A stretch of 15,474 bases of DNA from contig DATADC010000135.1 in the NCBI GenBank assembly GCA_036258735.1, forward strand, positions 1 through 15,474, in the 5' to 3' direction. A program made the position numbers and the translations under genes. Shown here one piece after another: positions 1 through 6,619 of this stretch (positions are counted from its first letter, which is position 1; every line of letters starts with the position of its first letter). The notes beneath the pieces were generated by a model. It made no database searches and was not told the DNA's origin. It was given only the letters and a program-made list of their open reading frames with translations. This stretch comes from JAPSGM01 sp036258735 (GTDB lineage: Bacteria > Chloroflexota > Limnocylindria > QHBO01).

Positions 1-1
1 C

Positions 2-625
2 GCCGATTTCCTGGAGGCCGCCGGCTTCGGCGTGACCACCGCGCGCTCCGGCGAGGAGGCGCTGATGCGGGCCCGGAGTGATGCGCCCGACCTCGTGATC
101 CTAGACCTCGGGCTGCCGGGCCTCGACGGGCTGGACGTCACGCGGGCGCTGCGCCGGAACGGCGAGGTGCCGATCATCATGCTCACCGCCCGCGACGACG
201 AAACGGACCGCATCATTGGCCTGGAGCTGGGCGCGGACGACTACGTCACCAAGCCCTTCAGCCCGCGTGAGCTCGTGGCCCGCGTACGAGCCGTCCTGCG
301 CCGGCGACTGGCATCGGGCGAGTCGGAGAAGCTGCGCGCGGGCGACCTCGAGCTGGACCTGCCGCGCATGCGCGTCACCCGCGCGGGCCAGGCGGTGGAC
401 CTGACCGCCACCGAGTTCGCGCTGCTGGCGGCCATGGCCCGCCAGCCAGGTCGCGTGTTCACGCGGTCGCAGCTGCTGGACGCCATCCACGGCGTGGCCT
501 TCGAGTCGTACGAGCGGGCCGTGGATGCTCACGTCAAGAACATCAGACGCAAGATCGAGCCAGATCCGCGTGCGCCGTCCCATATCCTGACCGTGTACGG
601 CGTGGGGTACCGGCTTGCCGAGTGA
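2..625 (+). CDS. OmpR/PhoB-family response regulator (5' truncated by window)
   Basis: Cytoplasmic DNA-binding response regulator. The reading frame is already open at base 2 (reads A-D-F-L-E-A-A-G-F), so the true start lies upstream and the GTG at 32 is internal. The receiver domain comes first: phosphoacceptor Asp in LVILDLGLPG (codon 104-106), the Thr switch in MLTARDD, and the conserved Lys in YVTKPFSP. The N-terminal acidic pocket (about 10-15 residues) is missing from the window. From about base 330 follows a winged-helix Trans_reg_C domain with the family signatures LTATEFALL, GRVFTRSQLL, VDAHVKNIRRKI and the terminal VYGVGYRL. The stop overlaps the start of the next gene, a histidine kinase, by 11 bp, which is the usual translationally coupled two-component layout. 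The regulated genes cannot be told from the sequence. Confidence 0.95.
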   Translation, partial: ADFLEAAGFGVTTARSGEEALMRARSDAPDLVILDLGLPGLDGLDVTRALRRNGEVPIIMLTARDDETDRIIGLELGADDYVTKPFSPRELVARVRAVLRRRLASGESEKLRAGDLELDLPRMRVTRAGQAVDLTATEFALLAAMARQPGRVFTRSQLLDAIHGVAFESYERAVDAHVKNIRRKIEPDPRAPSHILTVYGVGYRLAE

Positions 626-1757
626 CGGCTGGCAGTCCGGCTGGGGGCCACCGTGGGCACGCGGTGGCCGTGGCCGCCGGCCTCCCTGGTGGCCGGACAA
701 CGAGCCATGGCCGCCGGCGGACGCCGAGGGTTGGCGCCAGCTGCGCCGGGGATTCATGCGTCGGGCCGCGGTCTTCGCGATGGTGGCCCTCTTCTTCCTG
801 GCAACGTTCATCGTGCTGCTCGGGTGGCTGCTGGGGGCCGTCTTCGGCGGCCACGCCTTCGCCGGCATCTTCCCCGCCATCCTGGCCCTGCTCCTCATCT
901 GGGGAGCGGTCCGGATCGTGCGCGGCGTGGGAAGCGCCGCCACGCCGCTCGGTGACCTGGTCGAGGCATCGGCTCGCGTGGAAGCCGGCCAGGCGGGCAC
1001 GCAGGTCGACGTGCGCGGCCCGCGCGAGATCCAGGCGCTGGCGCGCGCCTTCAACTCGATGAGCGCCCGACTGGCGGCCGACGCGGAGCAGCGGCGGCGG
1101 CTGCTGGCCGACGTCAGCCATGAGCTGCGTACGCCGCTGACCGTCATCCAGGGCGGCATCGAGGGCATGCTGGACGGCCTCTACGCCGCCGACCGTCCTC
1201 AACTCGAGCGGATCCTGGTCGAGACGCGCCAGCTCGAGCGGCTGATCGAGGACCTGCGCACCCTGTCACTGTCCGACGCCGGTGCATTGCCGCTGCGCCT
1301 TGAGACGACCGACCTCGGGGCGCTGGCGGCCGAGGTGGTGGACGGCTTCGCGGCGGCCGCTCGCGCCGAGGGCGTCAATCTGTCGGCCCAGGCCGATGGC
1401 GACGTGCCACTCCTGCAGCTCGACCCGCATCGGGTTCGACAGGTGATCGCCAACCTGGTCTCTAACGCGGTGCGCCACACTCCGGCCGGCGGGCGGGTGA
1501 GTGTGCGAGTCCGGCGCGAGGCCGATGCCGTCACGCTCGAGGTGGCGGACACCGGCTCCGGCATGGATGCCGAAGCATCGGCGCAGGCGTTCGACCGCTT
1601 CTGGCGGGCCGGGGAGCGGGCGGGCGCGGGGCTCGGGTTGGCCATCGTGCGCCAGCTGGTCCGTGCCCACGGCGGCGATGCGGAGCTCGAGAGCGCGCCG
1701 GGTCGCGGCACGACGGTGCGTTGCCGCTTCCCGCTGGAGCGGCGGGTCAGATCGTGA
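615..1757 (+). CDS. Membrane sensor histidine kinase with minimal extracytoplasmic region
   Basis: Partner kinase of the preceding response regulator; 380 aa from a TTG start inside the regulator's last codons. No in-frame ATG occurs until residue 48, and the Trp/Pro-rich N-terminal tail (about 1-40, with PPWWPDNEPWPP) looks native to such kinases. Two membrane helices lie at about 51-74 and 83-103 with only about 10 residues between them, so there is no periplasmic sensor domain. A HAMP-like linker spans about 104-157. The HisKA box DVSHELRTPL carries the phosphorylated His169. The HATPase_c domain shows the N box (N280, N284), G1 DTGSGM (312-317), F box FDRFW (326-330) and G2 GAGLGL (337-342). 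All catalytic motifs are intact. The signal is probably sensed in or at the membrane (inference). The 3' end overlaps the convergent oxidoreductase gene by 11 bp. Confidence 0.94.
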   Translation: MPSDGWQSGWGPPWARGGRGRRPPWWPDNEPWPPADAEGWRQLRRGFMRRAAVFAMVALFFLATFIVLLGWLLGAVFGGHAFAGIFPAILALLLIWGAVRIVRGVGSAATPLGDLVEASARVEAGQAGTQVDVRGPREIQALARAFNSMSARLAADAEQRRRLLADVSHELRTPLTVIQGGIEGMLDGLYAADRPQLERILVETRQLERLIEDLRTLSLSDAGALPLRLETTDLGALAAEVVDGFAAAARAEGVNLSAQADGDVPLLQLDPHRVRQVIANLVSNAVRHTPAGGRVSVRVRREADAVTLEVADTGSGMDAEASAQAFDRFWRAGERAGAGLGLAIVRQLVRAHGGDAELESAPGRGTTVRCRFPLERRVRS

Positions 1758-2703
1758 TCACGACCTTGCCGCGCGCGCGCTCGCTCTCCACGTACTTGAT
1801 CGCCTCCGCGGTCTGGCGCAGCGGGTAGGTGCGGTCGATCACCGGTCGCACCTTCCTGGCCTCGATCAGCTCCTTGAGCGTCAATAGGTGCTCGTGCTGG
1901 AGGTCGGCGATGAAGCTGACGATGGGCTGCCTCAGCACGCGCTTCCTGAACATGGCCGCAGCGAAGCTGCCCAGCGGCCCGAGGGCTCCCTTGCCAGCAC
2001 CGATGCGGACCAGCCTGCCGCCCGGTTCCAGGGCCTCCAGCATTGCTCCCAGCGATGGCTTACCACCCACGTCGACGATCAGTTCGTAGCGCGTCCCTGT
2101 GCGCGTGAAGTCTTCGCGCGCGTAGTCGAGCACGGCGTCGGCGCCCAGAGACCTCACAAAATCAAGGTTCGCGGTGCTGGTGGTGGCGGTCACCTCGGCG
2201 CCGAGCGTCTTGGCGATCTGAACGGCGAAGCTTCCGACGCCGCCACCGGCCCCGTTGATGACCACGCGCTGCCCGGGCTGGAGGTTTCCTTTGTCGCGCA
2301 GGGCAACCAGCGCCGTGCCGCCCGCCACCGGCACTGCCGCCGCCTCCTCGAAGCTCAGGTTGCTCGGCTTGGGCACGAACATGCGGCCGGCCACGTACTC
2401 GGCGAAGGCGCCCATCCGGAAACCCATCACCTCATCGCCGGGACGCAATGCCGTCACGCCCTTACCGACCGCTTCCACGACGCCGGCGGCGTCCACGCCC
2501 AGCAGCGGCGATCGTGGCCGGCGCCAGCCCTCGGTAGCTCGCACGAGCCATGGCGAAGCGCGGACCCGCCGCCAGTCGCCGGCATTGACCGATGCCGCTC
2601 GTACGCGCACGAGGACCCGGTCGTCCGACAGGGCGGGCTTCTCAACCTCGCCGAGGCGCACGAGGTCGGGCGATCCGTATCGGTCCTGGAGCACGGCTCT
2701 CAT
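1747..2703 (-). CDS. Zinc-independent MDR oxidoreductase (NADPH:quinone reductase-like)
   Basis: Medium-chain dehydrogenase/reductase of the quinone oxidoreductase type, cytoplasmic, expected to reduce quinones or enones with NADPH; the substrate is unknown. The 318-aa protein opens MRAVLQDRYGSP, typical of the family, has the GroES-like half first, and then the Rossmann motif GAGGGVG (residues 151-157) followed by AVQIAKTLGAEV. It ends RGKVVITI, the usual C-terminus. I see no Cys anywhere, so neither the catalytic nor the structural zinc site of alcohol dehydrogenases is present. A GTG 21 bp upstream (2724) is in frame but lies inside an operator, and a GAGAGG Shine-Dalgarno sits 9 nt before the ATG at 2703, so I use the ATG. 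It is divergent from a TetR gene with paired operators between them, so repression by that TetR is likely. Confidence 0.92.
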   Translation of the reverse strand: MRAVLQDRYGSPDLVRLGEVEKPALSDDRVLVRVRAASVNAGDWRRVRASPWLVRATEGWRRPRSPLLGVDAAGVVEAVGKGVTALRPGDEVMGFRMGAFAEYVAGRMFVPKPSNLSFEEAAAVPVAGGTALVALRDKGNLQPGQRVVINGAGGGVGSFAVQIAKTLGAEVTATTSTANLDFVRSLGADAVLDYAREDFTRTGTRYELIVDVGGKPSLGAMLEALEPGGRLVRIGAGKGALGPLGSFAAAMFRKRVLRQPIVSFIADLQHEHLLTLKELIEARKVRPVIDRTYPLRQTAEAIKYVESERARGKVVITI

Positions 2704-2717
2704 GAGGGCGGGCCTCT

Positions 2718-2730
2718 CGTACACTGTAAG
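2718..2730. promoter_or_regulatory. TetR operator, left copy (imperfect)
   Basis: CGTAC-ACT-GTAAG, one mismatch from the palindrome CTTAC-N3-GTAAG. Its centre is 32 bp (about three helical turns) from the centre of the right copy. It lies just downstream of the predicted transcription start of the oxidoreductase gene. The outer flanks make a 14-bp inverted repeat with the right copy (2720-2733 against 2747-2760, one mismatch). Binding by the adjacent TetR is inference. Confidence 0.7.
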
Positions 2731-2749
2731 GTCAGCGGCTACCGTAGAC

Positions 2750-2762
2750 CTTACGGTGTAAG
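2750..2762. promoter_or_regulatory. TetR operator, right copy (perfect palindrome)
   Basis: CTTAC-GGT-GTAAG, a perfect 5-bp inverted repeat around 3 bp, extending to 6 of 7 with the flanks (ACCTTAC/GTAAGAT). It overlaps the likely -10 TAAGAT (2759-2764) of the TetR gene and sits between the -35 and -10 of the divergent oxidoreductase promoter. One bound dimer here could therefore block both promoters. Confidence 0.75.
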
Positions 2763-2764
2763 AT
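2759..2764 (+). promoter_or_regulatory. Likely -10 box of the TetR gene
   Basis: TAAGAT lies 11 nt before the ATG at 2776, so the leader would be only about 5 nt. I see no Shine-Dalgarno. A convincing -35 is not visible. The box overlaps the right operator copy, consistent with autoregulation. Confidence 0.45.
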
Positions 2765-2775
2765 TGTCAAGGCCC

Positions 2776-3435
2776 ATGACCGATACGACGGATGCCGACC
2801 GGGTGCCGCTGAGTCGCGAGCGCGTGCTTGCGGGGGCGGTGAGCCTAGCCGATGCACAGGGCATCGAACGGCTCAGCATGCGCCGCCTGGCACAGGAACT
2901 GGGCGTGGAAGCGATGTCGATTTACTACCACGTGCCAAACAAGGCTGGGTTGCTGAGCGCCATGCTCGACGCGGTCTTCGGCGAGATGGAGCTCCCGTCC
3001 GGGGATGGCGATTGGCGCGACCAGATCCGTCGCGCGGCGATCTCGGCCCATCACGTGCTTCTGCGGCACCCCTGGGCGTGTGGGCTGCTAGGCGCGCTTA
3101 CCGACCCGAGCCCTTCGCGGCTGGTCTGGATGAACGCCATCCTGGGCAGCCTGCGACAGGCGGGCTTCTCGGCCGAGATGACCCATCACGCGTACCACGC
3201 CCTCGACAGCCACATCGTCGGATTTACGCTCTGGGTGCTTCCGTACCTGACGCTCGCTCGTGAGCGGCCCGATCTCGCGCAGCGGTTCCTGGCGGAGCGG
3301 TCACTGGAGGGTCTGCCCCACCTCGTGGAGCACATCGCGCTCCACGCGGAGGACCGCGCGGGCGATACGAGCGAGTTCGACTTCGGGCTTGGACTGATCC
3401 TCGACGGCCTGGAGCGGCTCCGGACGGAGCACTGA
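2776..3435 (+). CDS. TetR-family transcriptional repressor (TetR_C_1-like)
   Basis: 219-aa one-component repressor. The N-terminal helix-turn-helix covers about residues 12-60, with the recognition region LAQELGVEAMSIYYHV and then KAGLL, the standard TetR signature. The C-terminal ligand-binding half has the HPWA motif and an all-helical pattern like the tetracycline-repressor C-terminal domain. The ligand is unknown. The frame is open far upstream (to 1888), but that part is the antisense of the oxidoreductase. The ATG at 2776 is chosen because it begins the homologous region and follows a TAnnnT box. It is divergent from the MDR oxidoreductase with two palindromic operators in the 72-bp gap, so it most likely represses both that gene and itself. 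It ends 7 bp before a convergent small gene. Confidence 0.93.
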   Translation: MTDTTDADRVPLSRERVLAGAVSLADAQGIERLSMRRLAQELGVEAMSIYYHVPNKAGLLSAMLDAVFGEMELPSGDGDWRDQIRRAAISAHHVLLRHPWACGLLGALTDPSPSRLVWMNAILGSLRQAGFSAEMTHHAYHALDSHIVGFTLWVLPYLTLARERPDLAQRFLAERSLEGLPHLVEHIALHAEDRAGDTSEFDFGLGLILDGLERLRTEH

Positions 3436-3442
3436 CGGCGGA

Positions 3443-3799
3443 TTACGCGATGCCGCTTGCCCGGTCGAGGTGCTGGAGCAGGTCGTGCGCAGCCAGCTCG
3501 ATCTCCTTGTGCCGGAACTCGGCCGCCCGGTAGTGACAGGCGATGATGCCGCTACGGTGCACGCGCCGGAAATCACCGTACACGAACCCGTATCGAGCCT
3601 TGGTGCCGTCGGCCGCCCCCTCGGTCAGGCCGAGGTGCCACTCCGCGTACTCGTCCCAGGAGTGATTCGCCAGGAATGTGTTCTCGTCGTCGGCGCGCGG
3701 CTGGCGCTCGCCCCAGTCGCTGTCCAGAACGTACTGCCTCGCGTCGATGAGCCGGCGGGCTCGCGCAACGGCACGCTTGTTGACCGCGTATCTGGCCAT
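3443..3799 (-). CDS. Conserved small charged protein of unknown function
   Basis: 118 aa, no signal peptide and no membrane segment, so probably cytoplasmic. It is rich in Arg, Asp, Glu, His and aromatic residues. Distinctive segments are VLDSDWGE (about 24-31), HSWDEYAEWHLGLTEGA (46-62), YGFVYGDFRRVHRSG (70-84) and FRHKEIELAAHDLLQHLD (95-112). From memory this resembles a widespread uncharacterised family of about 105-120 aa in high-GC soil bacteria; I cannot name a domain. The frame continues upstream to 3970, but the ATG at 3799 begins the family-like MARYAVNKRAV, and the extension is antisense to the SagB gene. The 46-bp gap to the divergent SagB fusion would have to hold both promoters. 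No function is proposed. Confidence 0.8.
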   Translation of the reverse strand: MARYAVNKRAVARARRLIDARQYVLDSDWGERQPRADDENTFLANHSWDEYAEWHLGLTEGAADGTKARYGFVYGDFRRVHRSGIIACHYRAAEFRHKEIELAAHDLLQHLDRASGIA

Positions 3800-3845
3800 T
3801 GCGGCCCAGTATGGCTGGCGCGCCTGATGCAGCGCTGAGTGGGCT

Positions 3846-4964
3846 ATGAGGCGCCTGCGCCAGGACGCCGACTGGCTCGTCAGCGTCGTGCTCCTCGCCA
3901 GCGTCGCGGTCACCGCCGTCACCGGCGTGGTCGCCGACGTGTGGGACCTGAATGACTTCTGGTACCACACCGTGGCCGGCTACGTGATGGGCCTGGCCGC
4001 CATCGCGCACGTGGCGCTCAACGCCGGCCGGCTGGTGGCGTACGGCCGCTTCCGGATTCGACGACAGCCCAGGCAGCCTCCAGTAACGCGGCGAGAACGT
4101 CATGAGCCGGTATCGCCCGGGTCGTTGGCGCGCGGCTTCCTCTCGCGGCGGGGCTTCATCGGCCTGGCGGCGGGGACCGCCGGCGGCTGGCTGCTGGGTC
4201 GTGGCCTGCGGCCTTCGCCGGCCATCGCGAGCAGCTCCGACGTTGGCGTGATCTATCACGAGTGGAGCAAGCCGGGCATCGTCGACGCGCTTGGCACGCT
4301 GACGAACTGGGGCCGCTTCCCGCCGCTGTACAAGACGTACCCGGGAGCGCCACGAATCGCGCTGCCACGCCCTCGAGTGGACGGTGGACCATCCGCGGCG
4401 CAGGCGATCCTCGCGCGTCGGTCGGTTCGGCACTTCAGCGCGCGACCGATGACGCTCGAGGAGCTGTCGCGGGTCCTCTTCCTGGCGAGCGGCATCAGCG
4501 CCGACAGCTGGGGACATGCGCGGCGAACCGCGCCTTCGTCCGGCGCCCTGTACCCGATCGAGCTGTACGCGGTCGTTCACGGGGTCGAGGGCCTGGACCG
4601 CGGCGTGTACCACTACGCCATCCGCGAGCACGAGCTCGAGCTCATCCGGGCCGGCGACATGCGCTCGGCGGTCGTGGAGCAGGGCCTTTCGCAGGAGTTC
4701 CTGGGCGAGTGCGGCGCCGTGCTGTTCCTGACCCAGGTGCTCCAGCGCATGCGTCCCAAGTACCAGGACCGCAGCTACCGGTATGGCCTGCTGGAAGCAG
4801 GCCACATCGGCGAGAACGCGTACCTGGCCGCGACCTCGGCCGGCCTCGGCGCGTGCGGGGTGGGCGCCTTCATGGACGACGCAATCAACGCGATGCTGGG
4901 CCTCGACGGCGTCGAGGAGGCCGCGGTCTACATGCTGGCCGTCGGGCACCCGCGCGGCGCATGA
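3846..4964 (+). CDS. Membrane-anchored SagB-type nitroreductase family oxidoreductase
   Basis: 372-aa fusion. Residues about 11-31 and 40-64 are two membrane helices resembling a DUF4405-type (cytochrome-b-like) anchor. The second helix holds H41 and H55, spaced HX13H as in heme-binding helices of cytochrome b. A Tat/anchor-like segment SRRGFIGLAAGTAGG follows at 100-114. From about 180 comes the FMN-dependent SagB/nitroreductase domain: AILARRSVRHFS (187-198) at the FMN site, APSSGALYPIEL (229-240), YGLLEAGHIGENA (313-325) and AGLGACGVGAF (332-342). SagB proteins in RiPP pathways oxidise azolines to azoles, but no precursor peptide or YcaO partner is visible here, so the substrate is open. 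The orientation of the catalytic domain is uncertain: the RR motif suggests export. An amidohydrolase follows after 9 nt. Confidence 0.85.
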   Translation: MRRLRQDADWLVSVVLLASVAVTAVTGVVADVWDLNDFWYHTVAGYVMGLAAIAHVALNAGRLVAYGRFRIRRQPRQPPVTRRERHEPVSPGSLARGFLSRRGFIGLAAGTAGGWLLGRGLRPSPAIASSSDVGVIYHEWSKPGIVDALGTLTNWGRFPPLYKTYPGAPRIALPRPRVDGGPSAAQAILARRSVRHFSARPMTLEELSRVLFLASGISADSWGHARRTAPSSGALYPIELYAVVHGVEGLDRGVYHYAIREHELELIRAGDMRSAVVEQGLSQEFLGECGAVLFLTQVLQRMRPKYQDRSYRYGLLEAGHIGENAYLAATSAGLGACGVGAFMDDAINAMLGLDGVEEAAVYMLAVGHPRGA

Positions 4965-4973
4965 TGCCCCACC

Positions 4974-6590
4974 GTGGGAGACGAACGTGCCGATCTCGTG
5001 GTCGTCGGCGCCAGCCTGGAAGCCATCGCGGGGCGCACCGGACCGGCTGACTGGCTGGCCGTCCGCGACGGGCGCATCGTGGCCATCGGGTCGCGTGCGG
5101 ACGTGCGTTCGCACGTTGGCCCGCGCACCGAGGTCCTGGAGCTGCACGGTGAGACCGTGCTGCCCGGGTTCCAGGACGCGCACGTGCATCCCATATCCGC
5201 CGGCCTCCTGGCCGACCGATGCGACCTCCACGACCTGACCGATGCCTCGGCCTACGTCGACGCCGTGCGCCGGTACGCGTCGGCGCATCCCGATCGCGAG
5301 TGGATCCTGGGCGGCGGCTGGTCGTTGACCGCGTTTCCGCGCGGCGAGCCGCCCCGCGAGCTGCTCGACGAGGCCGTCGGCGACCGCCCCGCGCTGTTGG
5401 AGAGCAACGACGGGCACGTCGCCTGGGCCAGCTCCCGGGCGTTGTCCGCGGCCGGCATCGGGCCGGGCACGCCCGATCCGCCCGACGGCCGCATCGCACG
5501 AGACGAGGCCGGCGCGCCGGCCGGTGCGCTGATCGACGGGGCCGCGCTCCTGGTGGAGCCGCACGTGCCCGAGCCCAGCCATGCCGAGCTGCTGGCCGGC
5601 CTGCGCACCGCCCAGGCGCAGCTCCACGCGTGGGGCGTCACGGCCTGGCAGGATGCCCACGGCGACGCGGCGACTCTGGCGGCCTATCGCGACGCCGCGT
5701 CGACCGGCTGGCTGACGGCGCGGGTCACGGCGGCGCAGTGGTGGGAGCGCGGGGAAGGGATGGAGCAGCTGGAGCGCTTCGAGGACGAGCGCGCGCGCTC
5801 GTCCATCGGTCCGCTCAAGGCAGACAACGTCAAGCTCATGCTGGACGGGATCCTGGAGTCGCGGACCGCATACATGGTGGACCCGTACGCCGGGACCGAC
5901 GAGCGCGGCGTGCCCTTCATCGAGCCCGGGTTGCTGCGCCAAGCCGTGGCCGAGCTCGACCGGTGCGGGTTCGCAGCGCACTTCCACGCCATCGGCGATG
6001 GGGCGGTGCGCCTGGCGCTCGACGCGGTGGAGGAGGCTCGACGGCGCAACGGGCCGTCCGGGGGCCGGCACCACGCCTCGCACCTCGAGGTCGTGCACCC
6101 CGAGGACGTCGCGCGGTTCGCCGCGCTCGACGTGACGGCCAACATCCAGCCGTTCTGGGCCGCGGACGACGACCAAATGCGTCAGCTGCGCATTCCGGCC
6201 GTCGGTCCCGGCCGGGTGAAGTGGCAGTACGTGTTTCGCAGCCTGCGTGACGCCGGCGCTCGGCTCGCCGGCGGCAGCGACTGGCCGGTGACCACCGGAA
6301 ATCCGCTGCTGGAGATGGAGGTTGCCGTGCGGCGCGTCGCGCCCGATGCCCGCGACACGCCCCCGTTCGTTCCCGAGGAGCGCCTGACGCTGGAGGATGC
6401 TCTGGCCGCCTTCACCATCGGCTCGGCCTACGTCAACGGGCTCGACGCCGAGACCGGCACGCTCGAGGCCGGCAAGCGCGCCGACCTCGTCGTCATGGAC
6501 CGCGACCTCCGATCGCCGGAGGCGGCGTACCTGGGCGAGGCGCGCGTCATGGCGACGTACGTCGACGGGCGGGAGGTCTACCGGGCCTGA
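4974..6590 (+). CDS. YtcJ-like metal-dependent amidohydrolase (Amidohydro_3)
   Basis: 538 aa, the usual length for YtcJ/AepA-like hydrolases, which act on amides or related C-N bonds of unknown natural substrates. The N-terminal beta strands DLVVVGAS and AVRDGRIVAIG form the composite domain. The metal-binding H-x-H is in PGFQDAHVHP (H70, H72). Later come NVKLMLDG (K287, a possible bridging Lys), AHFHAIGDGA (H336, H338), HASHLEVVHPED (H370) and GGSDWPV (D436). The C-terminus returns to the composite sheet with GTLEAGKRADLVVMD. Start is GTG at 4974, 9 nt after the SagB stop; no ATG fits better. There is no signal peptide, so it is cytoplasmic. The spacing implies co-transcription with the SagB fusion, although I know of no pathway that joins them. 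Confidence 0.92.
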   Translation: MGDERADLVVVGASLEAIAGRTGPADWLAVRDGRIVAIGSRADVRSHVGPRTEVLELHGETVLPGFQDAHVHPISAGLLADRCDLHDLTDASAYVDAVRRYASAHPDREWILGGGWSLTAFPRGEPPRELLDEAVGDRPALLESNDGHVAWASSRALSAAGIGPGTPDPPDGRIARDEAGAPAGALIDGAALLVEPHVPEPSHAELLAGLRTAQAQLHAWGVTAWQDAHGDAATLAAYRDAASTGWLTARVTAAQWWERGEGMEQLERFEDERARSSIGPLKADNVKLMLDGILESRTAYMVDPYAGTDERGVPFIEPGLLRQAVAELDRCGFAAHFHAIGDGAVRLALDAVEEARRRNGPSGGRHHASHLEVVHPEDVARFAALDVTANIQPFWAADDDQMRQLRIPAVGPGRVKWQYVFRSLRDAGARLAGGSDWPVTTGNPLLEMEVAVRRVAPDARDTPPFVPEERLTLEDALAAFTIGSAYVNGLDAETGTLEAGKRADLVVMDRDLRSPEAAYLGEARVMATYVDGREVYRA

Positions 6591-6619
6591 CCGTGGACGC
6601 GCCCCCTGGCTGGGTCAGG

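Larger units (their letters stand above)
2741..2770 (-). promoter_or_regulatory. Predicted promoter of the MDR oxidoreductase
   Basis: On the minus strand a perfect TTGACA -35 (2765-2770) is followed after 18 bp by TACGGT (2741-2746), a weak -10. Transcription would start near 2734, giving a leader of about 30 nt that includes the GAGAGG ribosome site. The right operator copy lies within the 18-bp spacer, the position expected for repression by blocking RNA polymerase. Confidence 0.5.

Noticed and set aside
101..1202. Long minus-strand frames over the two-component genes
   Set aside because: Antisense shadows in GC-rich DNA: rich in Arg/Ala/Pro, no domain signature, while the plus strand carries full response-regulator and kinase motifs.
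1747..1757. 11-bp 3' overlap of convergent genes as a possible misannotation
   Set aside because: Both C-termini match their families (kinase G2 region then short tail; MDR ending GKVVITI), so the overlap appears real and ordinary.
1888..2775. N-terminal extension of the TetR frame
   Set aside because: The stretch is antisense to the MDR oxidoreductase and crosses the operators; TetR homology begins at the ATG at 2776.
3573..6176. 867-aa minus-strand frame opposite the SagB and amidohydrolase genes
   Set aside because: Low-complexity Arg/Gly/Pro/His composition with no motif, and fully antisense to two genes with intact active-site signatures.
3846..6590. RiPP (thiazole/oxazole-modified peptide) cluster suggested by SagB
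   Set aside because: No YcaO/SagD, SagC, protease or candidate precursor peptide could be found within the window.
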